Notes: a model not told the origin generated them from the sequence alone. A stretch of DNA of 64,000 bases from an uncultured Bacilli bacterium (GCA_934141145.1 CAKPCA010000002.1:35128-99127), one strand, 5' to 3'; counted from the first letter of the stretch, positions 9,401-17,062 are shown. Translations and numbers: made by a program.

Positions 9401-9710
9401 CAATAGATTTTTCATTTTTAGATAGTGAATTTAATGTATTCAATCTTATTGATTTTAACTCTGGTGATATAGCTAGAGCCTCACTTGTCAAAAAATCATC
9501 CATTGGAAATAAATATGTAGTATCATTTAACTTAGATAAAGAAGAATACATCATATTTGCTTCATATAAAGAATTTGTTACTATAATAATATTTCTATTA
9601 TAATCTTCAAAAATACCATTAACGCAAAAAGAAATTAACTGATTAGTTAATCCTGTTATAGATATATTATCTATGTTATCTATTTTTAATTTTTCTTCAA
9701 ATCTATTCAT
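6402..9710 (-). CDS. mfd: transcription-repair coupling factor
   Basis: A 1102-residue Mfd translocase that removes stalled RNA polymerase at lesions and recruits UvrA. Domains in order: UvrB-like N-terminal modules, the RNA polymerase-interacting domain (VVHSNHGIGIYTGI, around residues 435-450), the RecG-like motor with Walker A GDVGYGKTEVAFRA, DEEQRFG, SATPIPRTLQMSL and the QxxGRxGR motif, then the TRCF C-terminal domain. Full length. It is followed by spoVT and preceded by pth, the standard Bacillus order (pth-mfd-spoVT). Confidence 0.96.
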   Translation of the reverse strand: MNRFEEKLKIDNIDNISITGLTNQLISFCVNGIFEDYNRNIIIVTNSLYEANMMYSSLSKLNDTTYLFPMDDFLTSEALAISPELKSIRLNTLNSLSKNEKSIVITNLMGYLRYLPTKSLWRKSEIIIKKGMEINKDNLCTNLINIGYLTETTVTKTGEIANRGFILDVYPPNLDNPIRIEFWGDEIDSIRYFDIDSQRSLGDIDEVNLTPFSEFINEKNVNEIEEKQKFLPYVVNEVSSIIDYLDNVVTIYKDYNQIINSYKSLREEIFNYDVEKKENYNTNYMHDIYDLEKPNDNIYLMTVDNILQGININKNYNFSSRIVDNFYSDFTRLNDYLSINLLRKKKIIVTFSNKQKLENISKFLTVNYVITDLSKIYSDNVNLVVMDLDQGFEFDDYIVITENEVFKTRDKNVNYKNKFKYGTKLKSIDNLNVGDYVVHSNHGIGIYTGIRTLTKNGNKKDYLEVSYKDNDKLYIPVEKIELITKYSSNEGAVPKINKLGGTEWAKTKLRVKSKIKDIAEKLLKLSAERKMRPGFAFMKDDEEQQKFESEFKFKPTTDQYIAISKIKDDMEKRTPMDMLLCGDVGYGKTEVAFRAIFKAINSGKQVAYLCPTTILSNQQYKNAIDRFGHFGVNIALLNRFTSHKESKEIIKKLSEGKIDLLFGTHRILSDDIKFKDLGLLVIDEEQRFGVAHKEKIKQYKSSIDILTLSATPIPRTLQMSLVGIRNLALIETPPVDRYPIQTYVVEESNQLVREAIYKEMSRGGQVFILFNSVEHIEEKLSEISKLVPEAKIRFAHGKMTKNQIEDTMMSFINNEFDILLCTTIIETGIDIPNVNTLIIYNADRFGLSQLYQIRGRVGRSNKIAYAYLMYSKNKVLNDIAVKRLNAIKEFTELGSGFQIAMRDLSIRGAGDILGSEQAGFIDTVGYELYVKMLNDEVNHLKGIKTKEEIKEEERSLLEVETHIKDNYVKEDSLKIEIHKKINEIDSKEKLESVKKELEDRFGHIDNELEIYMYEIWFEKLAKEYNVYKVNKTNLFIELVFDKGIQDKIDIQKLFILANDITFNFKFSYIDDRLKIKLMLNNLEKHYIYYLTELLSQFSNIIV

Positions 9711-9725
9711 ATAATCATCTCTTTA

Positions 9726-10280
9726 CTAGTTATATTTATTCATTAACTGATTAAAATCCATAATAAAATAATCATCTATAATGCTAGTACTTATCTCTAT
9801 TGCTTCATCGATTAATTTTCTTTCTTCTTTTGAAAACTTACCTAAAACAAAATCTTTTGTATCCATTTTTTTATCATTTGAAATACCTATTTTTAATCTT
9901 TTGTATTCTTTAGTACCTAAATTTTTTTCTATATCTTTTATTCCATTATGGCCACCAGAAGAACTGTTTTGTTTCAATTTAATTTTTCCTACATTTTGAT
10001 CTAAATCATCGTGTATTACAAGTATATCATTACTTGAAATTTTAAAAAAATCAACATACTTTTTAACTACTTCACCTGATAGATTCATATATTTTTGTGG
10101 CTCTAGAAAAATAACCTTTTCTCCATTTATATTAGTTTCAGCATATAAACCTTGAAACTTTTCTTTCATAGAGTTTATATTGTTTTTTTGTAAATATAAA
10201 TCAATAACATCAAATCCAACATTATGTCTAGTATTTTTATATTCCTTACCTGGATTTCCAAGACCTACTACTAATTTCAT
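9726..10280 (-). CDS. pth: peptidyl-tRNA hydrolase
   Basis: A 184-residue hydrolase that frees tRNA from prematurely dropped peptidyl-tRNA. Seen: VGLGNPGKEYKNTRHNVGF with the catalytic His in TRHN, then HDDLD and SSSGGHNGIKDIEKNLGT, all family signatures, at full length. Its ATG shares one base with the rsmI stop codon (TAATG), so translation is probably coupled. In Bacillus the gene is spoVC; a mutation there impairs sporulation. Confidence 0.96.
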   Translation of the reverse strand: MKLVVGLGNPGKEYKNTRHNVGFDVIDLYLQKNNINSMKEKFQGLYAETNINGEKVIFLEPQKYMNLSGEVVKKYVDFFKISSNDILVIHDDLDQNVGKIKLKQNSSSGGHNGIKDIEKNLGTKEYKRLKIGISNDKKMDTKDFVLGKFSKEERKLIDEAIEISTSIIDDYFIMDFNQLMNKYN

Positions 10281-11119
10281 TATTTACCTCCATGATACTT
10301 CATATAAACTTCATTTTTTTCTAAATTATGCAATTTTGCGACTGTCTTTATTGCCTCTTTTTCACTTATTCCATCTAAAACTAGCGCTTTTACATGAGAA
10401 AGAATATCAATATTATCATATGATTTTTCTTCTTTATTTCCTTCCACAATAATTACAAATTCGCCTTTTGGTTCTACTAACTCACTTAATACATCGTCTA
10501 TAGTTCCTCTATAAATTTCTTCATATTTTTTACTTATTTCACGTGAAACAGATATATTTCTATTACCCATTATTTCTTTTATTAATAATAATGTTTCTAT
10601 AACTCTATATGGTGATTCATAAAAAATTATTGTATATTTTATACTTTTTAATTCTTCTAATTCTTTCTTTTTTTGAGATTTCTTACTATCCAAAAATCCA
10701 TAAAACAAGAATTTATTAGGATTTATTCCTGACATAATTAAAGCTGGTACAAATGCAGTTGCACCAGGAAGACCAATAACATTATATCCTTCTTTTATTG
10801 CATGATACGCTGCTACATAACCTGGATCACTTATTGCAGGAGTCCCCCTATCAGATACTAATGCAACCATATTTCCATCTTTTAAATATTCAAGTACTTT
10901 TTCATAAACTTTATCCTCATTGAATTTATGACAAGAAATTAATTTCTTATTTATATCAAGTTCATTTAATAATTTTTTAGTTTCTCTAGTATCTTCAGAA
11001 AAAATAACATCCGCTTTTTTAAGTACATTTATAGATCTCAATGTAATATCATCTAAGTTTCCAATTGGTGTAGGAACAAGATATAAACTTGCAGAATTAT
11101 TATAACTTTTTTGACTCAT
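10280..11119 (-). CDS. rsmI: 16S rRNA 2'-O-ribose C1402 methyltransferase
   Basis: A 279-residue SAM-dependent tetrapyrrole-methylase-fold enzyme that 2'-O-methylates C1402 in the 30S decoding centre. Seen: LYLVPTPIGNLDDITLRS at the N-terminus, FSEDTRET, SDRGTPAISDPGY and GLPGATAFVPAL, the family signature set. It lies 2 bases downstream of trmN6 in a compact translation/replication operon running holB-ricT-trmN6-rsmI-pth. A near-perfect parS site is embedded in its coding sequence. Confidence 0.95.
   Translation of the reverse strand: MSQKSYNNSASLYLVPTPIGNLDDITLRSINVLKKADVIFSEDTRETKKLLNELDINKKLISCHKFNEDKVYEKVLEYLKDGNMVALVSDRGTPAISDPGYVAAYHAIKEGYNVIGLPGATAFVPALIMSGINPNKFLFYGFLDSKKSQKKKELEELKSIKYTIIFYESPYRVIETLLLIKEIMGNRNISVSREISKKYEEIYRGTIDDVLSELVEPKGEFVIIVEGNKEEKSYDNIDILSHVKALVLDGISEKEAIKTVAKLHNLEKNEVYMKYHGGK
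10535..10550. promoter_or_regulatory. parS-like ParB-binding site (15/16)
   Basis: TATTTCACGTGAAACA differs from the Bacillus parS consensus TGTTTCACGTGAAACA only at base 2. It lies inside rsmI, as several Bacillus parS sites lie inside genes. The central CACGTG occurs only five times in the window, four of them in parS-like contexts. Confidence 0.65.
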
Positions 11120-11121
11120 AT

Positions 11122-11847
11122 CTATTCCTCCTCAAACATTTTCTTAATTTCTTCTAAATAATTTCCATCTTCGTCGTGAACATAGATTGGTGGTAACACT
11201 TTTAAGGATGATTTACCATTTTTTGCACCTTCTATTAAAACAATGTTAGACTCTTTATTAAACTTTGGATATACTAACTGTAATCTTTTAGGTTCTATAT
11301 TATTTTTTTTCATACAATCTATTATATCAATTAATCTATCAGTTCTATGAACAATCGCTATTGTACCATTATTTTTAAGAATTTTTCTAGCTACTTTGAA
11401 AATATCATCTAAATTTATATATATTTCATGTCTTGCAACTGATTTTATATCATTATCATTTATAATGGATGATTCTTTTAATTTAAAATATGGTGGATTG
11501 CATGTAATTAAATCAAATGAATCTGATTCGTATTTTTGTGCAATATCTTTTACATCCATATTTAATATTTCTATTCTATCCTGTAAATTATTTATTTTGA
11601 TTGATTTTTTAGCAAGATTATAAACATCTTTTTGAATTTCTACTCCTGTTATCTTTGCTCTTGTTTTTGTACTTAAAATAAGTGGTATAGGAGCATTTCC
11701 TGTACAAAAATCAATTATATTAGTGGTATTCTTTGTTATTTTTACAAAATTACTTAAAAGAACTGAATCAATAGAAAATTTAAACCAATCTGTATTTTGA
11801 ACAATCTTTAAATCTTTATAATTTAATAATCTGTTTATTTCTTCCAT
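11122..11847 (-). CDS. trmN6: tRNA1(Val) (adenine37-N6)-methyltransferase-like protein (YabB)
   Basis: A 241-residue class I methyltransferase. Seen: an SAM-binding segment IIDFCTGNAPIPLIL, acidic motif ITGVEIQ, and the catalytic ICNPPYFK characteristic of N6-adenine or N5-glutamine methyltransferases. It belongs to the YabB/TrmN6 family, which methylates A37 of tRNA1-Val. Location between ricT and rsmI fits the Bacillus yabA-yabB-rsmI region. The GIY-YIG gene (yazA) usually between them is missing. The family call is good; the precise tRNA substrate is inferred. Confidence 0.88.
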   Translation of the reverse strand: MEEINRLLNYKDLKIVQNTDWFKFSIDSVLLSNFVKITKNTTNIIDFCTGNAPIPLILSTKTRAKITGVEIQKDVYNLAKKSIKINNLQDRIEILNMDVKDIAQKYESDSFDLITCNPPYFKLKESSIINDNDIKSVARHEIYINLDDIFKVARKILKNNGTIAIVHRTDRLIDIIDCMKKNNIEPKRLQLVYPKFNKESNIVLIEGAKNGKSSLKVLPPIYVHDEDGNYLEEIKKMFEEE

Positions 11848-11848
11848 A

Positions 11849-12637
11849 TTATTTTATTTCTATTATTTCCTTTTCTTTTGTTTCTATTTTGTATGTTTTA
11901 CTTATAACATCTACAGAAATAACTTTTCCTTCTTTTTCTTCATATTTAACTACTTGTCCAACACTTGGTAATTCTTTTTTTAATTCAGTATAAGTATCAT
12001 CTTCATATGATAAACAGCATAATAATCTATTACAAGAACCATTTATTTTGCTTGGATTCAAAGCTATATTTTGATTTTTTGCCATATTAATAGTTATATT
12101 ATCAAATGTATATAAATACCTTGAGCAGCACATAGGAAGACCACAAGGACCAAGTCCACCAATTTCTTTTGCTTTATCTCTTGGACCAATCTGCCTCAAT
12201 TCTATTCTAACTTTATATATTTTTGCAAGTTCTTTTGCAAGTTCCCTAAAATCTACTCTATCAGTGGAAGTAAAAGTAAAAAATAATTGAGTTCTTTCAA
12301 AAGTATAACTTACATCAACTAATTTCATATCTAAATTATATTTTTTTATAAGTTCATTACATTTATAAAAAGCTTTTTTAGCATCTTTTATATTATTTAA
12401 ATGTTCTGTATAATCTTTTTTAGTGGAAATACGAATAACGTTTTTTAGTGGAAAACTAATACTTTTTCTGTCCATATTTATTATATCAGTTTTAACAGTA
12501 CCAAATTGTAAACCTCTTTCTGTTTCAACAATTACAGTTAAATTCTTCTTTAATTTAAGATTATTGCAGTTGAAAAAATATTTTTTTCCATATTTTTTAA
12601 ATTCTACACCTACTATGTTTACTGAATCATTACTCAT
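11849..12637 (-). CDS. ricT: RicT/YaaT, PSP1-domain component of the RicAFT complex
   Basis: A 262-residue PSP1 C-terminal domain protein. Conserved cysteines are in LGPCGLPMCCSRYLYTF and CNRLLCCLSYE, which in Bacillus help hold the iron-sulphur clusters of the RicA-RicF-RicT complex. That complex works with RNase Y in mRNA maturation and promotes competence, biofilm and sporulation. The start chosen is the ATG after AGGTGGTGA; an upstream GTG lies inside that ribosome site. It overlaps the end of holB by 8 bases, the same neighbour as in Bacillus. Confidence 0.92.
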   Translation of the reverse strand: MSNDSVNIVGVEFKKYGKKYFFNCNNLKLKKNLTVIVETERGLQFGTVKTDIINMDRKSISFPLKNVIRISTKKDYTEHLNNIKDAKKAFYKCNELIKKYNLDMKLVDVSYTFERTQLFFTFTSTDRVDFRELAKELAKIYKVRIELRQIGPRDKAKEIGGLGPCGLPMCCSRYLYTFDNITINMAKNQNIALNPSKINGSCNRLLCCLSYEDDTYTELKKELPSVGQVVKYEEKEGKVISVDVISKTYKIETKEKEIIEIK

Positions 12638-13556
12638 GCTTTTCACCACCTAGTTCGATTATTATTTTATCTAATAACAATTTATTATTAACATTGTTTG
12701 TTCCTTCTAATTTTGCTTGTTCTAAGACATATATCTTATTTATTATATCATTTAATGTATTTTTTGATTTAACTAAATCAACTATATCTGTAAAATTATA
12801 CATATATTTGATTTCTTTTCCTATTTTTGAATACAATACATCCATATAAAAATATATCATTATTGAAACAAAAATATTATATTCTTGTTGATTTTTTATA
12901 ACATCCCATATATTTTTTATGTAAATAAATTCATTTATTCCCTTAGTTTCTATATTTTCTATAAAATTTACCGCAACATCTATTTTTTTGTTCATATCAT
13001 CAGGATCAGAGTTATCAAAAATTAAAAGATTATAAAATAAATCATATGTGTTTTCATTTTTGTCTTTTTTTATTCTATTAAAATTAATAACCTGACACCT
13101 AGACTTTATTGTAGGTAATACATAACTTATATTATCAGTAAGTAAAATTGCGACTATATCATCTGCAGGTTCTTCTAAAAATTTCAAAATGCTATTAGAA
13201 GATGCCGCAGTTAGTTTTTCACAGTTTTTAATAATATATACTATTTTATTACCTTCTACAGGCTTGTTTTGTACTTCTTTTTGTAAATCTATTAATTGTT
13301 CTTTTTTTATATTATTTGAAATAGGCTCTACTATCTTTAATTCAGAATAAATATCTTCATCTATTTTTTTACATATATTATCTTTAGTATCTAAATCTTT
13401 AGCAATTATCTCTTTACTAAAATCCTTAGCATACTTATATATATAATCTATATCATCAGAATAAAATAAATATGCTTGTACTATTTTGTTGCTTTGTATA
13501 CTCTTTTTTAAAAGAGTTGTTACTACACGTTGTTCATCCATATATTTTTCAAGCAT
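12630..13556 (-). CDS. holB: DNA polymerase III delta-prime subunit
   Basis: A 308-residue clamp-loader subunit. Seen: QAYLFYSDD in the degenerate nucleotide-binding region (no intact Walker A, as usual for delta-prime), ILKFLEEPADDIVAILLTDN and TIKSRCQ, which is the SRC motif that inserts into neighbouring ATPase sites. Its partners are DnaX (encoded nearby) and delta. The ATG chosen follows AGAGGTGG; an in-frame GTG three codons earlier overlaps that site. It overlaps ricT, indicating translational coupling. Confidence 0.92.
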   Translation of the reverse strand: MLEKYMDEQRVVTTLLKKSIQSNKIVQAYLFYSDDIDYIYKYAKDFSKEIIAKDLDTKDNICKKIDEDIYSELKIVEPISNNIKKEQLIDLQKEVQNKPVEGNKIVYIIKNCEKLTAASSNSILKFLEEPADDIVAILLTDNISYVLPTIKSRCQVINFNRIKKDKNENTYDLFYNLLIFDNSDPDDMNKKIDVAVNFIENIETKGINEFIYIKNIWDVIKNQQEYNIFVSIMIYFYMDVLYSKIGKEIKYMYNFTDIVDLVKSKNTLNDIINKIYVLEQAKLEGTNNVNNKLLLDKIIIELGGEKHE

Positions 13557-13572
13557 ATTTACCACCTCTATT

Positions 13573-13764
13573 CTACCTAAAATTTAATAGATAAAATCCA
13601 ACAAGACCCAAAAAGCCTGTTGTATCAAATAAACTAAGTATTAATACTGTTATTATATTAATTGGTATATTTAAATTAAAAGATTGCATTATTAAATTAT
13701 AACCATATAAAAACATAATACTTATTACTACTTTTTTTAATATTTTTATTAAGAATTTAAACAT
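13573..13764 (-). CDS. bofA: BofA-like inhibitor of pro-sigma-K processing
   Basis: A 63-residue membrane protein with two hydrophobic segments and the BofA-type C-terminus (NIITVLILSLFDTTGFLGL, then a short GFYLL tail). BofA holds the SpoIVFB protease inactive until the forespore signals. Position downstream of recR-ybaB-dnaX matches Bacillus. The protein is shorter than B. subtilis BofA (87 residues) at the N-terminus, so the call rests on the C-terminal motif and synteny. Confidence 0.75.
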   Translation of the reverse strand: MFKFLIKILKKVVISIMFLYGYNLIMQSFNLNIPINIITVLILSLFDTTGFLGLVGFYLLNFR

Positions 13765-13806
13765 TACTTGTCCACCTCATTATAAATTTATGTGGATAAC
13801 TAATAT

Positions 13807-14409
13807 TTATGAAATTTTATTTCTTCCTTCCATTGCTTTTGCTATTGTTATTGGATCCATATATTCCATATCTGCTCCCATTGGTATACCAGAGGCTATC
13901 TTAGTTACAGATACATTAAGTCCTTCAAGCATTTTTAAAATATAAAGTGATGTTGTATCACCTTCTATACTTGGAGTTAGAGCAAGAATTACTTCTTTTA
14001 TATTTTCATCTTTTATTCTATTTATTAATTGATTAATTTTTATATCTTCTGGATTTACTCCTTCTAGTGGAGAAATCAATCCTTCAAGTACATGATAATA
14101 ACCATTAAATACACCTGCTTTTTCAAACAGTATTAAATTTTTTGTATTTTCAACAACACATAAAACATCTTTATTTCTACTTGTATCTTGGCATATTATA
14201 CATTTATCATTATCTTCAGTTAAATTATTACATACTACACATTTTTTAATATTATTTTTTACATTTTTTATTGCATCTGAAAAACTATTTAATTGCTCAT
14301 CATCTATTTTTAATAATGAAAAAGATAATCTTTCTGCATTTTTTTCACCTATTCCCGGTAACAATTTAAAACATTCTATCAATTGTTCTAATGTTTTTGG
14401 ATATTTCAT
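13807..14409 (-). CDS. recR: recombination mediator RecR
   Basis: A 200-residue protein that with RecO/RecF loads RecA on gapped DNA. Seen: helix-hairpin-helix segment LLPGIGEKNAERL, a C4 zinc motif CVVCNNL...CIICQD, the Toprim domain (VLCVVENTKNL, ALTPSIEGDTTSLYI) and IPMGADMEYMD near the C-terminus. The start taken is MKYPKTLEQ, whose ATG begins within the ybaB stop context (TAAAATG), implying coupling. A longer start would add 10 unconserved residues. Confidence 0.95.
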   Translation of the reverse strand: MKYPKTLEQLIECFKLLPGIGEKNAERLSFSLLKIDDEQLNSFSDAIKNVKNNIKKCVVCNNLTEDNDKCIICQDTSRNKDVLCVVENTKNLILFEKAGVFNGYYHVLEGLISPLEGVNPEDIKINQLINRIKDENIKEVILALTPSIEGDTTSLYILKMLEGLNVSVTKIASGIPMGADMEYMDPITIAKAMEGRNKIS

Positions 14410-14410
14410 T

Positions 14411-14704
14411 TTACAATAAACCTGATAATCCTTGACCAAATTTACCTAATTTTTTCTCTAATTCTTTTGTTGCTTTTTCTATGGCCTCATTTGTAGCAAG
14501 TAATATCATATCTTCTAACATCTCTATTTCATCACTTTGTATATCTTTATTTATTTCTATTTTTGTTATTTGTTTTTTACCATTTACTTCTACTTCTACT
14601 AATGGTTGTTTAGCAGTAAATGTTTGTTTTTCTACTTCTTCTTGAGCATTTTTTATATCTCTTTGCATTTTTTGTGCTTGTTGCATTATCATATTCATAT
14701 TCAT
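14411..14704 (-). CDS. ybaB: YbaB/EbfC nucleoid-associated protein
   Basis: A 97-residue YbaB/EbfC-family protein with the typical Met/Gln-rich start (MNMNMIMQQAQKMQ), the central GKKQITKIEI strand and the final LGKFGQGLSGLL. Family members form dimers, bind DNA non-specifically and coat the nucleoid. It is sandwiched between dnaX and recR, the conserved dnaX-ybaB-recR operon. AGGAGA precedes the first of several start-proximal ATGs. Confidence 0.95.
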   Translation of the reverse strand: MNMNMIMQQAQKMQRDIKNAQEEVEKQTFTAKQPLVEVEVNGKKQITKIEINKDIQSDEIEMLEDMILLATNEAIEKATKELEKKLGKFGQGLSGLL

Positions 14705-14706
14705 AA

Positions 14707-16344
14707 TTATATTTCTCCTATCTCAATTAAATCTTCAAATTCATTTTCTTCTTTTTGCTTCGATTTTGAAGATATTTTATTTAGAACTGCATTTTCATCT
14801 AGTTCTTCAATTTCTTCTTTATTTTTAATTTTTTCTATATATTTTACTCTTTCTTTAAGCCAATAATCATTATTCAAAAAACAAATTTTTATCTTTTTAT
14901 TTAATACTGAAGATATTGTATCTTCGATATCAAATAGATTTTCATATAATTCTTTAAGCATATTATTATTATCAGTTGTTAATACCATACCATCTGTTGA
15001 ACCGGCTTTTAAATTGCAATCAGATAATATATTTATAACTTTTAAATGATCTAAATTAGTTATATCATTTTCTAAATTTTTTATTGTGTTTGAATAATTA
15101 CTTAAAGACATTTTATCTGCTTTTGACAAAATATTATTTAATCTAATATTCATTAATTCACTATAAATTTCTAAATTTGTATCGTTCTCTTCTTTATTCA
15201 TAGAAGTTTTATCTTTAGTAACATTAGTATTTTCTTCTATCTTTGGCTTAGATACTTCCATAGACTCTGTTTTTTTATTACGAACATTCGTTTGTTTATT
15301 TAATATATTCAATATTTTTATTATAGTTAAATCAAAGAAGATTTTTTTATCTTTTGCATTTTTCATATCTGATATAGCACTATTGAACATCATTATAATA
15401 TCAATTATTTTATCATCAGGTAAAATCTTCATTATATCTGTTGTTTCACCTATTTGAAGTTTCAAATAAGAATCTCTTAGATACTTAATTATATCTTCAC
15501 AGATATATACAAAATTTTTACCCATACCATCAAATTTTTCTATTTCATCAAAACATTCTTTTATATTATCATTACATATTTGTTCAAATAAATTATAAAT
15601 TTCTTTATCAGACATTCTTCCACTTAATAAAACAACATCATCTTTTTTTATATCACCATTAGTATATGCATTAAGTTGATCTAAAAGTCCAATAGCATCT
15701 CTCATTCCGCCATTTGAATCTATAGCAATTAAATCAAGTGCATCATCGGTAACATTTATTTTTTCTTCTTCACATATATATTTTAATTTTTGAGTCATTA
15801 CACTTTTAGGTATCGGTTTAAATTCAAATGACTGGCACCTTGAAATTATTGTAAGTGGTATTTTATGTGGTTCAGTTGTTGCAAGAATAAATATTACATG
15901 TTTTGGTGGTTCTTCTAATGTTTTTAATAATGCATTAAAAGCTCCTGTTGTAAGCATATGTACCTCATCAATTATATATACTTTATATTTTGACATTGTA
16001 GGCAATAATGTTACATGATTTTTTATTTCTCTTATTTCATCTACTCCATTATTTGATGCAGCATCCATTTCAATTACATCTATATTTTCGTTATTATTAT
16101 TACTAATACATATATCACAATTCTCGCATGATATTCCATCTTTAGAATTTTCACAATTAATTGTTTTTGCAAATATCTTTGCAATACTTGTTTTACCCGT
16201 TCCCCTTGGTCCTATAAATAAATATGCATGTGTTAATTTATTGTTTTTTATTATATTTTTTAATGTTTTTACTATTACTTCTTGACCAGCTACATCATTA
16301 AATGTCTTTGGTCTATATTTTCTATATAATGCTTGATATAACAT
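14707..16344 (-). CDS. dnaX: DNA polymerase III gamma/tau subunit
   Basis: A 545-residue clamp-loader ATPase. Seen: YRKYRPKTFNDVAGQE, Walker A GPRGTGKTS, a four-cysteine zinc module (around residues 69-81), IDEVHML, LLKTLEEPPKHVIFILATTEP and the SRCQ sensor, then a lysine/glutamate-rich linker and tau-like C-terminal region. Length is close to tau of Bacillus (563). I did not find a convincing programmed frameshift for a gamma form. First gene of the dnaX-ybaB-recR operon, immediately downstream of a parS cluster. Confidence 0.95.
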   Translation of the reverse strand: MLYQALYRKYRPKTFNDVAGQEVIVKTLKNIIKNNKLTHAYLFIGPRGTGKTSIAKIFAKTINCENSKDGISCENCDICISNNNNENIDVIEMDAASNNGVDEIREIKNHVTLLPTMSKYKVYIIDEVHMLTTGAFNALLKTLEEPPKHVIFILATTEPHKIPLTIISRCQSFEFKPIPKSVMTQKLKYICEEEKINVTDDALDLIAIDSNGGMRDAIGLLDQLNAYTNGDIKKDDVVLLSGRMSDKEIYNLFEQICNDNIKECFDEIEKFDGMGKNFVYICEDIIKYLRDSYLKLQIGETTDIMKILPDDKIIDIIMMFNSAISDMKNAKDKKIFFDLTIIKILNILNKQTNVRNKKTESMEVSKPKIEENTNVTKDKTSMNKEENDTNLEIYSELMNIRLNNILSKADKMSLSNYSNTIKNLENDITNLDHLKVINILSDCNLKAGSTDGMVLTTDNNNMLKELYENLFDIEDTISSVLNKKIKICFLNNDYWLKERVKYIEKIKNKEEIEELDENAVLNKISSKSKQKEENEFEDLIEIGEI

Positions 16345-16434
16345 ACATACCTCCTTTATAAACTTCTTTATAAGTATACCATTTTTGATTATTTTTTTAA
16401 ATGTTTTTTATACTTAAATCAAATTATTTTTTAA

Positions 16435-16450
16435 TGTTTCACGTGGAACA
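16435..16450. promoter_or_regulatory. parS site 1
   Basis: TGTTTCACGTGGAACA, the parS palindrome with the A/G substitution also seen in natural Bacillus parS sites. It is the first of three within 119 bp between dnaX and tadA. It would nucleate ParB (Spo0J) spreading and SMC loading near the origin. Confidence 0.85.
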
Positions 16451-16483
16451 TTGTTTTTGTTTTTGTACCATCTATGAAAGTAA

Positions 16484-16499
16484 TGTTTCACGTGGAACA
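16484..16499. promoter_or_regulatory. parS site 2
   Basis: A second TGTTTCACGTGGAACA, identical to site 1 and 49 bp from it. Both are followed by the same TTGTTTTT stretch, so this looks like a short local duplication of about 25 bp. Confidence 0.85.
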
Positions 16500-16537
16500 T
16501 TGTTTTTATTTTTTTCTATTTAATATTAAAAGTACTA

Positions 16538-16553
16538 TGTTTCACGTGAAACA
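16538..16553. promoter_or_regulatory. parS site 3, perfect palindrome, overlapping the tadA stop codon
   Basis: TGTTTCACGTGAAACA is an exact match to the canonical parS. Read on the minus strand it encodes the last residues of TadA (Cys-Phe-Thr) and its TGA stop. Confidence 0.9.
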
Positions 16554-16967
16554 TATTAAATATTTTCTTCTTTTTTCTTTAAAAAATGTTGTTAATAAAT
16601 CTGAAAAGTATTTTTTCTCTATATATTCATAGTTATTAATTGCATCTTTTTGTTCTTCATTTTGTTTAGATAAATAGTAAACGTCGCTAATTCTACTTTT
16701 TTTAATTATTTCTTTACACATTGAACATGGTTCTAATGTTACATACATTTTGCAATCATTTAATCTCCAATTATTTAAATTTTGCTGTGCTTCATTTATT
16801 GCAATTATTTCTGCATGATTCATAAAATTTTGAGTTTGTTCTACTTTATTATATCCTCGTCCGACTATAATGTTATTTTTTACTATTATTGCTGCAATTG
16901 GCACTTCATTTTCTTCTATAGCTTTATTAGTTAATTTTTTTAATTCATCAAATATGATATTTTCCAT
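16542..16967 (-). CDS. tadA: tRNA-specific adenosine deaminase
   Basis: A 141-residue zinc deaminase converting A34 to inosine in tRNA-Arg(ACG). Seen: HAEIIAINEA with the proton-shuttling Glu, and PCSMCKEII with two zinc cysteines. The open frame continues 25 codons upstream, but those codons are antisense-free SRP RNA sequence; the true start is the ATG after a clear GGAGGA at 16972-16977. It lies just downstream of the SRP RNA and its stop is built into a parS site. In Bacillus the order is tadA-scr-dnaX, so SRP RNA and tadA are swapped here. Confidence 0.93.
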   Translation of the reverse strand: MENIIFDELKKLTNKAIEENEVPIAAIIVKNNIIVGRGYNKVEQTQNFMNHAEIIAINEAQQNLNNWRLNDCKMYVTLEPCSMCKEIIKKSRISDVYYLSKQNEEQKDAINNYEYIEKKYFSDLLTTFFKEKRRKYLICFT

Positions 16968-16977
16968 ATTTTCCTCC

Positions 16978-17056
16978 AAAAAAAAGCACACACGAAAAGG
17001 GAATGTTAAGGCTGCTATATTTCTATCCTGACCTGGTTCCAATATTTCCGTTGTGC
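16978..17056 (-). ncRNA. ffs: signal recognition particle RNA, small (4.5S-like) form
   Basis: Read on the minus strand this contains the invariant SRP domain IV signature: ACCAGGTCAGG, an asymmetric loop, then AGCAGCC. The ends pair (GCACA...CG with CG...GTGTGC) and are followed by eight T, an intrinsic terminator that runs into the tadA ribosome site. Length is about 75 nt, so it is only the helix 8 hairpin with a short helix 5 and no Alu domain. It binds Ffh to target membrane proteins. A promoter fits the predicted 5' end exactly. Confidence 0.9.
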
Positions 17057-17062
17057 AATTAA

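Noticed and set aside
13791..13799. Perfect DnaA box upstream of recR (and others inside dnaN, mnmG, prfA and spoIIQ)
   Set aside because: Single scattered 9-mers are expected by chance in AT-rich DNA and lack the clustering seen at oriC.
16968..17042. 25-codon N-terminal extension of tadA
   Set aside because: These bases are the SRP RNA and its terminator; the ATG at 16967 has a clear GGAGGA site and gives the normal TadA N-terminus.
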